Positions 8,195-14,300 of a stretch of 14,300 bases of DNA are shown piece after piece. The stretch is from contig JAAZIE010000181.1 of NCBI GenBank assembly GCA_012510305.1, forward strand, positions 1 through 14,300, given 5' to 3'. The notes beneath the pieces were generated by a model. It ran no database searches. It saw only the letters and a list, made by a program, of their open reading frames with translations, and was not told the origin of the DNA. The stretch comes from Bacillota bacterium (GTDB taxonomy: Bacteria; Bacillota; Dethiobacteria; DTU022). Numbering within the stretch: the first letter of the stretch is position 1; each line of letters opens with the position of its first letter. The translations under genes were made by a program, and so were the position numbers.

Positions 8195-8226
8195 AAGGGG
8201 CTGTCCAAATGGGCAGCCCCTTATTT
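8195..8226 (+). terminator. Second hairpin terminator in the tal-mscS convergent gap
   Basis: AAGGGGCTGTCC (8195-8206), loop AAAT and GGGCAGCCCCTT (8211-8222) give a 12-bp stem with one T-G pair, followed by ATTTG on the plus strand. It sits between convergent genes and may also block antisense read-through. No U-tract is present on the minus strand, so termination of mscS is not shown. Confidence 0.6.
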
Positions 8227-8271
8227 GATCAGGCTTGAACGGGCCAAAGGCACCGCCTCACGGTATCGGGG

Positions 8272-9330
8272 TCATTTATCCGGGGGCTCAAAACGGAGAA
8301 CCCGGGCGGGCAGAGCGAGCTCAACCCCCTCGTCCTCCAGGATCTCCTTGATTTTGAAGTTGATCGCCTCTTTAACCGCGAGGTACTCGCCGTAAACTGT
8401 GGTTCCGGTAAAAAAGTACAGCGTAATCTCCAGGCTGCTCTCGCCAAAATTCTCCCAGTGAACCAGGATGGTCCCGGGATGAACCGCGGGATCTGCGCGC
8501 AGCATCTCCCGCATTCTGCGGATAGATCGTTCCAGCTTCTCGCGGGGGGTGGAAAGAGCCACCTTTAAACTAAAATAAACCCGCCTCTTCCCCATGCGGC
8601 TCCAGTTGGTCACCGCTTCGTCAGCCAGGACTGCGTTGGGCACCGTCACCAGCGCCTGGGCAAAAGTCCTGATCTTGGTGCTGCGAAAGGAAACCTGCTC
8701 CACCGTTCCCTCCACCCCCGGCGCGGCGATCCAGTCCCCCACCGAAAAGGGCTTGTCGGCGATGATGACGATGCCGGCAAAGATATTGGACAGGGCACCC
8801 TTGGCCGCCAGCGCCACCGCCAGCCCGCCCAGGCCCAGGCCGGCGATGAGACCGTTGATGTCATAGCCCAGCTGCTGGATAATGATGATCACCGCCAGGG
8901 CGACGACAACGGCCTTGATCGCCTTGATCAAAAAATCAGTAAGCAGCAAATCAAAGCCCATACGCCTGCCCATCGACCTGATTAACCGGCTTTCCGCCAG
9001 GTTGTAAAGGATCCAGGCTACAATAATAATCAGGATTATGCGAAATAATACGGTGAGGTGAGACTGCCAGGGCAGCGGTAAAGGCAAGATCGATAGAGCG
9101 ATATATAGCCCCAGAAACAAGATGAAGCTCTTCAGCGGGCTCTCCAGCGCCATATAGAAATCGGTATCGATCCCCGTTTTTGAAGGGGCGGCGAACCTTG
9201 ATATGAGACCGAAGATAAGGCGGGTCAAGGCGCCCCGGAGGAACAGGAAGAGCAAAAATATGAGCAAAGCCGCCGCCGGCCGGAGCAGGCCTGCTTCAGT
9301 GAAAGCGGTCCATGTTTCAACGTAGCTCAT
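8272..9330 (-). CDS. mscS: MscS-family mechanosensitive ion channel
   Basis: 352-residue membrane protein that opens under membrane tension to release solutes during osmotic downshock. Hydrophobic segments lie at about 18-44, 64-86, 93-113 and 133-154. The pore helix (about 158-190) shows the Gly/Ala-rich pattern GLGLGGLAVALAAKGAL (164-180). The MscS beta domain follows (VGDWI at 197-201, then EGTVEQVSFRSTKI), and then the cytoplasmic alpha/beta domain. It is slightly longer than E. coli MscS, with extra N-terminal helices. The frame is open back to 9567, but that stretch crosses the tRNA-Leu terminator and part of the tRNA, so ATG 9328-9330 is the credible start; its ribosome site (GGGGG, 9-nt gap) is the weakest in the window. 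It lies downstream of the tRNA on the same strand behind a strong terminator, so it probably has its own promoter, which I cannot place. Confidence 0.9.
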   Translation of the reverse strand: MSYVETWTAFTEAGLLRPAAALLIFLLFLFLRGALTRLIFGLISRFAAPSKTGIDTDFYMALESPLKSFILFLGLYIALSILPLPLPWQSHLTVLFRIILIIIVAWILYNLAESRLIRSMGRRMGFDLLLTDFLIKAIKAVVVALAVIIIIQQLGYDINGLIAGLGLGGLAVALAAKGALSNIFAGIVIIADKPFSVGDWIAAPGVEGTVEQVSFRSTKIRTFAQALVTVPNAVLADEAVTNWSRMGKRRVYFSLKVALSTPREKLERSIRRMREMLRADPAVHPGTILVHWENFGESSLEITLYFFTGTTVYGEYLAVKEAINFKIKEILEDEGVELALPARVLRFEPPDK

Positions 9331-9462
9331 CGCGTCAAACCCCCAAAAGATTTTCCCTGCTTCTCTATATGATAACACCGGCAGATAAATTTGTCCCCTC
9401 TCCGCTCTCCCCCTCGCAGCCCTGTCCAGTTTAAAAGGCCGCAACCGGCGCCCTGCTGTGCC

Positions 9463-9498
9463 AAAAGCAACAGCCTGCTCTCGCGAGCAGGCTGCTGC
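9463..9498 (-). terminator. Strong rho-independent terminator of tRNA-Leu
   Basis: On the minus strand, 42 nt after the tRNA CCA end, GCAGCAGCCTGCTC (9498-9485), loop GCGA and GAGCAGGCTGTTGC (9480-9467) pair over 14 bp with one G-U, followed directly by TTTT. It separates the tRNA unit from mscS. Confidence 0.88.
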
Positions 9499-9539
9499 TT
9501 CTGCGCGGATGATCTCCGCAAAAACTGTGCGCATACCTG

Positions 9540-9624
9540 TGGTGTCGGGGATGGGACTCGAACCCACACGGTGTACACCACACGCCCCTCAAACGTGCGC
9601 GTCTGCCTGTTCCGCCACCCCGAC
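9540..9624 (-). tRNA. tRNA-Leu (anticodon GAG)
   Basis: Cloverleaf folded by hand. Acceptor GTCGGGG (9624-9618) pairs with CCCCGAC (9550-9544); discriminator A is followed by an encoded CCA (9542-9540). The D arm starts GCGGAACAGGCAGACGC. The anticodon stem CACGT/GCGTG holds loop TTGAGGG, giving anticodon GAG. A long class II variable arm contains the self-complementary GGTGTACACC, as expected for leucine. The T arm is GTGGG-TTCGAGT-CCCAT. Genomic CCA and total length 85 nt are normal. It is a single-gene unit with its own promoter and terminator, and reads leucine codons CUC/CUU. Confidence 0.95.
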
Positions 9625-9646
9625 ATGATGATCGGCTTTCACCTGA

Positions 9647-9675
9647 ATTATAAGATTTTTATCGTTCGCTGTCAA
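9647..9675 (-). promoter_or_regulatory. Perfect consensus sigma-A promoter for tRNA-Leu
   Basis: On the minus strand, TTGACA (9675-9670), a 17-nt spacer and TATAAT (9652-9647) match the housekeeping consensus at all 12 positions with ideal spacing. The predicted start, around 9640, is about 16 nt before the mature tRNA 5' end. This fits strong constitutive stable-RNA transcription. Confidence 0.92.
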
Positions 9676-9840
9676 GAATAGCAGGGTTTCTGCCGGCGGA
9701 AAGCAAGGGCGGCACCCCTTTCATTTCTTTAAATCAGGGCAATCGTTTAATTTTACAAACAGAGAAGGGATTTGATTGATAATATTGAATATAAATAATA
9801 GTGTTATCTTGCCTGAATCATCACACAAGGAGGCTGACCA

Positions 9841-11529
9841 ATGGAGCGAACCTGGCTCAAGCACTACGATCCCGGAGTCCCCCACGAGGTGGAGATCCCG
9901 GAAAAAGCCCTGCCGGAAATATTCGAGGAAACGGTAAACAAATTCCCCGAGCATACGCACCTCAAATTTATGAGAGGATCTTTAACCTACCGGGAAATCA
10001 GTGCCCTGGCCGACAATTTTGCCGCCGTCCTGGCCAAGCTTGGCCTCAAAAAAGGCTCGCGAGTAGCTTTGAATTTGCCCAACTGCCCGCAATTTGTCTT
10101 CTGTTACCTCGGTGCACTGAAGGCGGGTTGCGTGGTTATCCCCTGCAATCCCATCTATACGGAAAGAGAGCTGGAGCACCAGCTAAATGACAGCGCCGCC
10201 GAGCTGATGGTAACATTAAGCCGGTTTTATCCGACAATCCGGAAAATTAAAGAGAAGACCAGGCTGCGCACGATCATCTCTACCAATATCAAAGAGTACT
10301 TTCCCGGGTGGCTGAAAATACTCTATACCCTGGCCATGGAGAAAAAAAGCGGCGACCGGGTAACAATTGGCGACGGTGATCACCGCTTGCCCGGCCTCCT
10401 GAAAGAGTCCGCCGGCGCCCCCGTGCCCGAGATCAAGGTGGACCCCGGCTTACCGGCCTGCATCATGTATACCGGCGGAACCACCGGACTGCCCAAGGGC
10501 GCCGTTCTGTCCCACAGAAATTTGGTGGCCAATGCGGTGACCATTTTTAGCTGGATGCCTGACGCTGAAGAGGGCAAGGAGATCGGCCTGGCCCTGCTGC
10601 CCTTCTTTCACAGCTTTGGCCTGAGCACATGCCTCAATCTTTCCCTGGCCTATTGCGGCACCATGCTGCTCATACCGCAGTTTGATGTGAAGATGCTGCT
10701 GGGCAATATCCATAGAAATAAGCCCACCCTTTTCCCCGGCGTCCCCACCATGTATATTGCAATTATGAACCATCCCCAGGTAAAAAAATACGATCTTACC
10801 TCTCTGCGCACCTGCATCAGCGGCGCAGCCTCGCTGCCGCTGGAAGTTCAGAAGAAATTTCAGGAGATAACAGGATGCCGCCTGCTGGAGGGATACGGTC
10901 TCAGTGAAACCTCGCCGGTTACCCATATCAACCCCATCTATGGAAAAAGAAAAAACGGCAGTATCGGTATACCCATCCCCGGCACCCTGGCAAAAATCAT
11001 GGATATGAACGATCCCGATCTGGAGATGAAAACCGGTGAACTGGGACAGCTGGCCATAAAAGGACCCCAGGTAATGCAGGGTTACCTGAACCAGCCGGAG
11101 GAGACGGCAAAAGTGCTGCGTGACGGCTGGCTGTTGACGGGAGATCTGGCCAGAATGGACGAAGACGGGTTTTTCTATATCGTGGATCGCCAAAAAGAGA
11201 TGATCATCTCCGGCGGTTATAACATTTATCCGCGCGAGGTGGAAGAAGTGCTTTATGCGCACGAAAAGATCCTGGAAGCCGCGGTGGTGGGGCTGCCCGA
11301 TCCCTACCGGGGCGAGATCGTTAAGGCTTACCTCGTGCTAAGAGAAGGCGAGACCATGACCGAGGAAGAGGTCATTAACTACTGCGAGCAAAATTTGGCC
11401 CGGTACAAGGTTCCGCGCCAGGCAGAATTCAAGGAGGATCTGCCTAAAAGCCTGGTCGGCAAGGTCTTGAAACGGCTGCTGCTGAAGGAAGAGCTGTCCA
11501 ATCAGGAAAGCCATGATTCCGTGGGCTAG
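9841..11529 (+). CDS. AMP-forming long-chain acyl-CoA synthetase (FadD/LcfA type)
   Basis: 562 residues, start 7 nt after AAGGAGG. Activates a carboxylic acid to acyl-AMP and then acyl-CoA. ANL-superfamily motifs in order: P-loop YTGGTTGLPKG (210-220), EGYGLSETSP (350-359), TGDLA (433-437), hinge DRQKEMIISGGYNIYP (449-464) and C-terminal PKSLVGK, whose Lys541 is the adenylation lysine. PKSLVGK also fits PX4GK, the motif around the lysine that Pat-type acetyltransferases modify to shut off such enzymes. No signal peptide or membrane segment is evident, so it is cytosolic or membrane-associated. First gene of a likely three-gene unit with SCP2 and acyl-CoA dehydrogenase; no hairpin terminator in the 115-bp gap that follows. 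The AT-rich upstream region (9720-9820) surely carries the promoter, but no box pair is convincing. Chain length preference cannot be read; aromatic acids are possible. Confidence 0.9.
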   Translation: MERTWLKHYDPGVPHEVEIPEKALPEIFEETVNKFPEHTHLKFMRGSLTYREISALADNFAAVLAKLGLKKGSRVALNLPNCPQFVFCYLGALKAGCVVIPCNPIYTERELEHQLNDSAAELMVTLSRFYPTIRKIKEKTRLRTIISTNIKEYFPGWLKILYTLAMEKKSGDRVTIGDGDHRLPGLLKESAGAPVPEIKVDPGLPACIMYTGGTTGLPKGAVLSHRNLVANAVTIFSWMPDAEEGKEIGLALLPFFHSFGLSTCLNLSLAYCGTMLLIPQFDVKMLLGNIHRNKPTLFPGVPTMYIAIMNHPQVKKYDLTSLRTCISGAASLPLEVQKKFQEITGCRLLEGYGLSETSPVTHINPIYGKRKNGSIGIPIPGTLAKIMDMNDPDLEMKTGELGQLAIKGPQVMQGYLNQPEETAKVLRDGWLLTGDLARMDEDGFFYIVDRQKEMIISGGYNIYPREVEEVLYAHEKILEAAVVGLPDPYRGEIVKAYLVLREGETMTEEEVINYCEQNLARYKVPRQAEFKEDLPKSLVGKVLKRLLLKEELSNQESHDSVG

Positions 11530-11644
11530 CCTTTTTGCCGGGTAACAGAGTGCAGTCTTTTTAAGGGAGGTGAGAGCGGAGGGGATACCAGGAGTCAATG
11601 CGATAACCTGCAACAAAAATAATTTAATGGGGAGGAAAGTAAAA

Positions 11645-11971
11645 ATGGCTTTGGCAGATGTACTGGCCAATATTAAAAAAAGAGTTGAAGATGAGGCGGA
11701 TCCCGCCAAGCTGGCGGGCCTGGATGCGGTGTTCCAGTTTGATGTTACCGGTGATGATTCCGGTGTCTTCCACGCAAAAGTAGCGGATGAAAAGGCTGAA
11801 ATCGTAGAGGCGGCCCACGACAACCCCAACGTTACCATCACCATGGATGTCGATGATCTGGCCAAGTTGGTTGCCGGTGAACTCAATGCCACCTCGGCCT
11901 TCATGGCGGGCAAGTTGAAGATCAAGGGTGATATGTCCCTGGCGATGAAGTTACAGTCAATTATTGGGTAG
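11645..11971 (+). CDS. Stand-alone SCP2 sterol-carrier-like lipid/acyl-CoA binding protein
   Basis: 108 residues, the length of one SCP2 domain with nothing added. The acidic pattern DAVFQFDVTGDDSG, the repeated VTITMDVDDLAKLVAGEL, and the C-terminal FMAGKLKIKGDMSLAMKL are characteristic of this fold, which holds a fatty acyl chain or acyl-CoA in a hydrophobic tunnel. ATG 11645 follows GGAGG by 9 nt. The frame is open back to a GTG at 11570, but that GTG lies inside a Shine-Dalgarno-like run and cannot use it. Its place between an acyl-CoA synthetase and an acyl-CoA dehydrogenase suggests it carries acyl-CoA from one to the other; this role is inference. No signal peptide. Confidence 0.9.
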   Translation: MALADVLANIKKRVEDEADPAKLAGLDAVFQFDVTGDDSGVFHAKVADEKAEIVEAAHDNPNVTITMDVDDLAKLVAGELNATSAFMAGKLKIKGDMSLAMKLQSIIG

Positions 11972-11985
11972 CTTTGCACAGCTCC

Positions 11986-12022
11986 AACCCCGGTTGCGGG
12001 GCACCTTCCCGCAGCCGGGGTT
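11986..12022. repeat. 15-bp intercistronic stem-loop without U-tract
   Basis: AACCCCGGTTGCGGG (11986-12000), a 7-nt loop and CCCGCAGCCGGGGTT (12008-12022) form a 15-bp stem with one wobble, 14 nt after the SCP2 stop and 37 nt before the dehydrogenase start. The plus strand continues AAAATAG and the minus strand also lacks a U-tract, so it is not a standard terminator. It could shield the upstream mRNA from 3' exonucleases, mark a processing site, or cause partial termination, making SCP2 and dehydrogenase levels differ. Confidence 0.7.
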
Positions 12023-12059
12023 AAAATAGCGAGTCATTATTGCAAACAGGAGGTTTGCT

Positions 12060-13265
12060 ATGGATTTTAAATTTACCGAAGAACAAGAGATGTTCCAGCA
12101 AAGCCTGCGGGAACTGCTGGAGAAAGAATTTGCTCCCATTGTCGATGAGCGCGATCCCAAAGGGCCCCTGACCCGGGAAGAAGGGATCGATGTAATGAAG
12201 AAATTAAAACGGGTCGGCGTGGGACTCGACCCGGAGAGCATCGAGGATCTGCTGGACCCGGTTTTATTCGGCATTATTGCAGAGGAGTTTGGACGGGTCT
12301 GGCCCAGCCTGCTGCCCCTTTTCGGCATGGGAGCAATCCCGGCAATTTTTGCCCCATCGGCTTCGGAAGATACCCGCAAAAGGCTGGTTCCCAGGCTGGA
12401 AAGCGGGGAATTTATCGGCTGTTTTGCTGAAACCGAACCGGAAGCCGGCTGCGATACCTCCAATCTCACCACCACAGCCAAGCTGGAAGGGGACTACTAT
12501 ATCGTCAACGGAACAAAATCCTGGATCAGCAACGCTACCATCGCCGACACCGCTTTCGTCGGGGTGAAAGATGCAGATACAGGCATTCCCACCTTTCTTT
12601 TAGTCGAGAAAGAGGTCTCCCCCTTCGAGGCCACCGAATCGCCCAAGCTGGGCTGGAAAGCATCGCCCACCGGGGAGATGTTTTTTGACGAGTGCAAAGT
12701 CCCCAAAGAAAACGAGATGAGCCTGCTGATGGAAAAAGCGCTAACCTCGGGTACGCTGAGCATCCCGGCAGGTTTTATGAAGCTGCTCACTTCGATGACC
12801 CCGGTTACAGCGATGCTGACGATACCCCGGGCGGGTATGGGCCTGGCCTCGGTAGGCATTGCCCAGGCCGCCTTCGAAGCCTCGATAAAGTACTCCCGGG
12901 AAAGAGTCCAATTTGGTAAACCCCTGGGCAGGTTCCAGCTGATCCAGGAGATGCTGTACGAAATGAACGTTCTTATCGAAACGGCCAGGCTTTTGGGATA
13001 CAAGGCCGCCAGCCTCATCGTGGACGGAGACCCCGAAGCCAGGAAATTCTCGGCCATGGCCAAGGTTTACGGGGGCGAAGCCGCGATCAAGGTGACCCAC
13101 ATGGCCGTGCAAATTCACGGCGGCATGGGTATTTCAGAAGAGATGCCCCTGGAAAGGTATTACCGGGATGCGCGGATGATGACCATCCCCGACGGCACCA
13201 GCGAGATCATGAAGCTGATCACCGGTTACTGCATCCTGGGCAAAGGGTTCTCCGCCTACAGCTAA
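12060..13265 (+). CDS. Acyl-CoA dehydrogenase family protein with Asp at the catalytic base position
   Basis: 401 residues, start 6 nt after AGGAGG. FAD enzyme that introduces the alpha-beta double bond into acyl-CoA and hands electrons to ETF. Seen: N-terminal helical domain; FAETEPEAGCDTSNL (121-135) and YYIVNGTKSWISNA (146-159) of the FAD-binding beta domain; C-terminal helices with RERVQFGKPLGRFQ (280-293), QIHGGMG (351-357) and RYYRDARMMTIPDGTSEI (366-383). In MCAD-type enzymes the last motif reads IYEGT with catalytic Glu; here Asp378 occupies that place. The region before Arg257 is 38 residues from VPKEN instead of 19 in MCAD (alignment by eye), an insertion near the substrate pocket. 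The alternative Glu of isovaleryl-CoA dehydrogenase is not evident (IPR where LER is expected). It is therefore a real family member of unknown substrate, possibly branched, cyclic or aromatic-derived. Last gene of the operon, followed by two terminators. Confidence 0.9.
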   Translation: MDFKFTEEQEMFQQSLRELLEKEFAPIVDERDPKGPLTREEGIDVMKKLKRVGVGLDPESIEDLLDPVLFGIIAEEFGRVWPSLLPLFGMGAIPAIFAPSASEDTRKRLVPRLESGEFIGCFAETEPEAGCDTSNLTTTAKLEGDYYIVNGTKSWISNATIADTAFVGVKDADTGIPTFLLVEKEVSPFEATESPKLGWKASPTGEMFFDECKVPKENEMSLLMEKALTSGTLSIPAGFMKLLTSMTPVTAMLTIPRAGMGLASVGIAQAAFEASIKYSRERVQFGKPLGRFQLIQEMLYEMNVLIETARLLGYKAASLIVDGDPEARKFSAMAKVYGGEAAIKVTHMAVQIHGGMGISEEMPLERYYRDARMMTIPDGTSEIMKLITGYCILGKGFSAYS

Positions 13266-13287
13266 AGCGTCTGCAGTTGTTCAGCTC

Positions 13288-13306
13288 CCGGCTTATGCCG
13301 GATTTT
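13288..13306 (+). terminator. Short hairpin terminator after acyl-CoA dehydrogenase
   Basis: CCGGC (13288-13292), loop TTAT and GCCGG (13297-13301), followed by ATTTT, 23 nt after the stop codon. It has only a 5-bp stem, so it is probably the weaker of the two. Confidence 0.5.
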
Positions 13307-13338
13307 ACCGGGCCAGGGATCACTCCGGGCCCGGTTTT
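13307..13338 (+). terminator. Main rho-independent terminator of the acyl-CoA operon
   Basis: ACCGGGCC (13307-13314) pairs perfectly with GGCCCGGT (13328-13335) across a 13-nt loop, followed by TTTCTATTT. It ends the 9841-13265 unit and isolates the next gene. Confidence 0.75.
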
Positions 13339-13347
13339 CTATTTGTC

Positions 13348-13382
13348 CGGAGGCAGGCGTAAATAATTTTCGCCTGCCTCCG
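13348..13382. repeat. Perfect 12-bp inverted repeat with AT-only loop upstream of the last gene
   Basis: CGGAGGCAGGCG (13348-13359), an 11-nt loop made only of A and T, and CGCCTGCCTCCG (13371-13382). No U-tract follows on either strand. It lies between the operon terminator and the gene at 13514, 131 bp before that start. It may be a protein-binding site, a leader-RNA hairpin, or a cruciform-prone spacer; function unknown. Confidence 0.6.
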
Positions 13383-13513
13383 CTCCAGCAGCTCCAAAAC
13401 CAATGAATAAAGGTTTTTCAGCTCCCGGCCGGTAATTTAATAAAGGCAAAAAATTTATGGCTTTTCCCCTTTCTTCAGCCAAAATGTGCCCGAGCTTACT
13501 GGAGGTAATAACG

Positions 13514-14300
13514 ATGAACGATGGAAACAGCGCCGCTGAACGCATCCGGGCCCTCATGACCGCCTCTCCCGGGCTTGCCGAAAAAGATCAGGAAACCCTT
13601 TTTCTTACCGGCAATGAGTATATCTCCCTGCCGGAGATCGGCACAGGCGGCGAAATCAAATCGGTTAACCTGCTGCACATGGGCGCCCGCGGCCTGCTTG
13701 AATTCAGGGGTGCTGCAGAGCACCCGCTGCTGGTGCCCTTTGTCGCCATTGACGGTGCGGCAGCTCTCCGGGCGGAAAGCTGCCGCTGGAGCTACCACCG
13801 GGATTGGATGCCCCGCTTTAAGCTTGAACGCGCCGGCCGTTACGCCGTTGAAGGCGAAATTTTTGCCCCGCCCGGTCACCGCGGCTGCTGTTACCGGCTG
13901 CGCCTGGCCAACCTTTCGGGCGCCCCGCTGAAAGCCGCGGCCGGCTGGCAGGGCTGCTGGGGCGGGTTCAATTACCTCGTTTTCAGCCGGCGCTCCGTCA
14001 GAGGAGAGCACACCGTAAAGTATGATCCCTGGACCGGCAGCCTGCTCCTGGAAGCAAGCTCCGGGCTTCCCCTGGCCTCCCTGGCCCTGTCCCTGGTGAG
14101 CGGAAGAGAAGAAGAGATGCTTCATCACTGGGATTTGAGCAGCTCCCCGGGCGAAAAAGATCTCATCTCCTACCGCGGCGCCGCCACACTCAATCTCGTT
14201 CCCGGCGCAGTTACCACCGTAACTCTCTATCTTGCCGCCAACCTGGAAGCCGACGGCGCCGGCACCACGGCGGTGGACCTGAAACGGCGCGGTGCGCGGG
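13514..14300 (+). CDS. Unrecognised large protein, N-terminal 262 residues, possibly cytosolic glycoside hydrolase; 3' end outside window
   Basis: Frame read by hand: 262 codons with no stop, beginning at ATG 13514, which follows GGAGG by 8 nt. No signal peptide or membrane segment, so cytosolic. The sequence is rich in Trp, Gly, Arg and short beta-like stretches: FAPPGHRGCCYRLRLANLSG (about 116-135), AAAGWQGCWGGFNYLVFSRR, then YDPWTGSLLLEASSGLPLASLALSL. This pattern of a beta-sandwich N-terminus before a catalytic part recalls six-hairpin (alpha/alpha)6 glycosidases such as amylo-alpha-1,6-glucosidase or MGH1-like enzymes. That is a family resemblance only; no catalytic residue lies within the visible part, so function stays open. 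It is isolated from the fatty-acid operon by terminators and likely has its own promoter in the AT-rich stretch at 13430-13500. Confidence 0.75.
   Translation, partial: MNDGNSAAERIRALMTASPGLAEKDQETLFLTGNEYISLPEIGTGGEIKSVNLLHMGARGLLEFRGAAEHPLLVPFVAIDGAAALRAESCRWSYHRDWMPRFKLERAGRYAVEGEIFAPPGHRGCCYRLRLANLSGAPLKAAAGWQGCWGGFNYLVFSRRSVRGEHTVKYDPWTGSLLLEASSGLPLASLALSLVSGREEEMLHHWDLSSSPGEKDLISYRGAATLNLVPGAVTTVTLYLAANLEADGAGTTAVDLKRRGAR

Larger units (their letters stand above)
13280..13429 (+). repeat. 13-nt direct repeat TTCAGCTCCCGGC, two copies
   Basis: Exact copies at 13280-13292 and 13417-13429 within the 248-bp gap between the dehydrogenase and the last gene. The first copy runs into the short terminator hairpin; in the second the sequence continues as CCGGCCGG, a different local palindrome. 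The rest of the gap (13430-13500) is AT-rich and probably carries the next gene's promoter, but no confident box pair is visible. Confidence 0.45.

Noticed and set aside
9327..9626. Minus-strand frames extending mscS upstream or overlapping the tRNA
   Set aside because: They read through a tRNA gene and its 14-bp-stem terminator; the channel's own ATG at 9330 fits the family.
11570..11644. GTG start giving a 25-residue N-terminal extension to SCP2
   Set aside because: The GTG lies inside the GGGAGGTGAG run and so cannot use it as a ribosome site; ATG 11645 has a well-spaced GGAGG and gives exactly one SCP2 domain.
1..14300. CRISPR arrays, insertion sequences, phage or defence genes
   Set aside because: No regularly spaced repeats, terminal inverted repeats, transposase, integrase or toxin-antitoxin pair seen; all convincing open frames are metabolic or housekeeping.

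Overview
The window is high-GC bacterial chromosomal DNA. Almost every gene has a strong AGGAGG-type ribosome binding site, and one promoter is a perfect TTGACA-N17-TATAAT. Together with a stack of CoA-linked catabolic genes, this suggests an anaerobic, Gram-positive, Clostridia-like organism, perhaps a fatty-acid or aromatic-acid oxidiser. That placement is inference from style and gene content; no marker gene settles it. I see no mobile element, CRISPR array or phage gene.

Layout. (1) 1-1764, minus strand: 588 residues of an NDP-forming acyl-CoA synthetase, running off the left edge. (2) 1953-3119, minus: Y-family DNA polymerase IV (dinB), divergent from (3) 3315-5333, plus: a three-domain FMN/4Fe-4S/FAD 2,4-dienoyl-CoA reductase or 2-enoate reductase. 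(4) 5360-7234, minus, convergent with gene 3 and closed by a hairpin terminator: a CoA-transferase/hydrolase fused to a GNAT acetyltransferase domain. (5) 7501-8148, plus: small (FSA/TalC-type) transaldolase, followed by two hairpin terminators. (6) 8272-9330, minus: MscS-type mechanosensitive channel. (7) 9540-9624, minus: tRNA-Leu(GAG) with encoded CCA, its own consensus promoter and a 14-bp-stem terminator. (8) 9841-13265, plus: a likely operon of AMP-forming acyl-CoA synthetase, stand-alone SCP2 lipid-carrier protein and acyl-CoA dehydrogenase. (9) 13514 to the right edge, plus: start of a large unrecognised protein, possibly a cytosolic glycosidase.

How the genes fit together. Genes 1, 3, 4 and the operon at 9841-13265 cover acyl-CoA formation by two routes (ATP to AMP, and NDP-forming), CoA exchange between acids, acyl-CoA oxidation and enoyl/dienoyl-CoA reduction. 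This looks like an acyl-CoA catabolic neighbourhood interrupted by unrelated housekeeping genes (dinB, transaldolase, mscS, tRNA).

The points most worth a second look are: an acyl-CoA dehydrogenase with Asp where the catalytic Glu normally sits plus a 19-residue insertion relative to MCAD; a GNAT-fused CoA-transferase with Asp at the expected catalytic Glu; a possible acetylation link between that GNAT domain and the PX4GK motif of the nearby synthetase; and several strong inverted repeats between genes that are not simple terminators. I found no clearly new multi-gene system.
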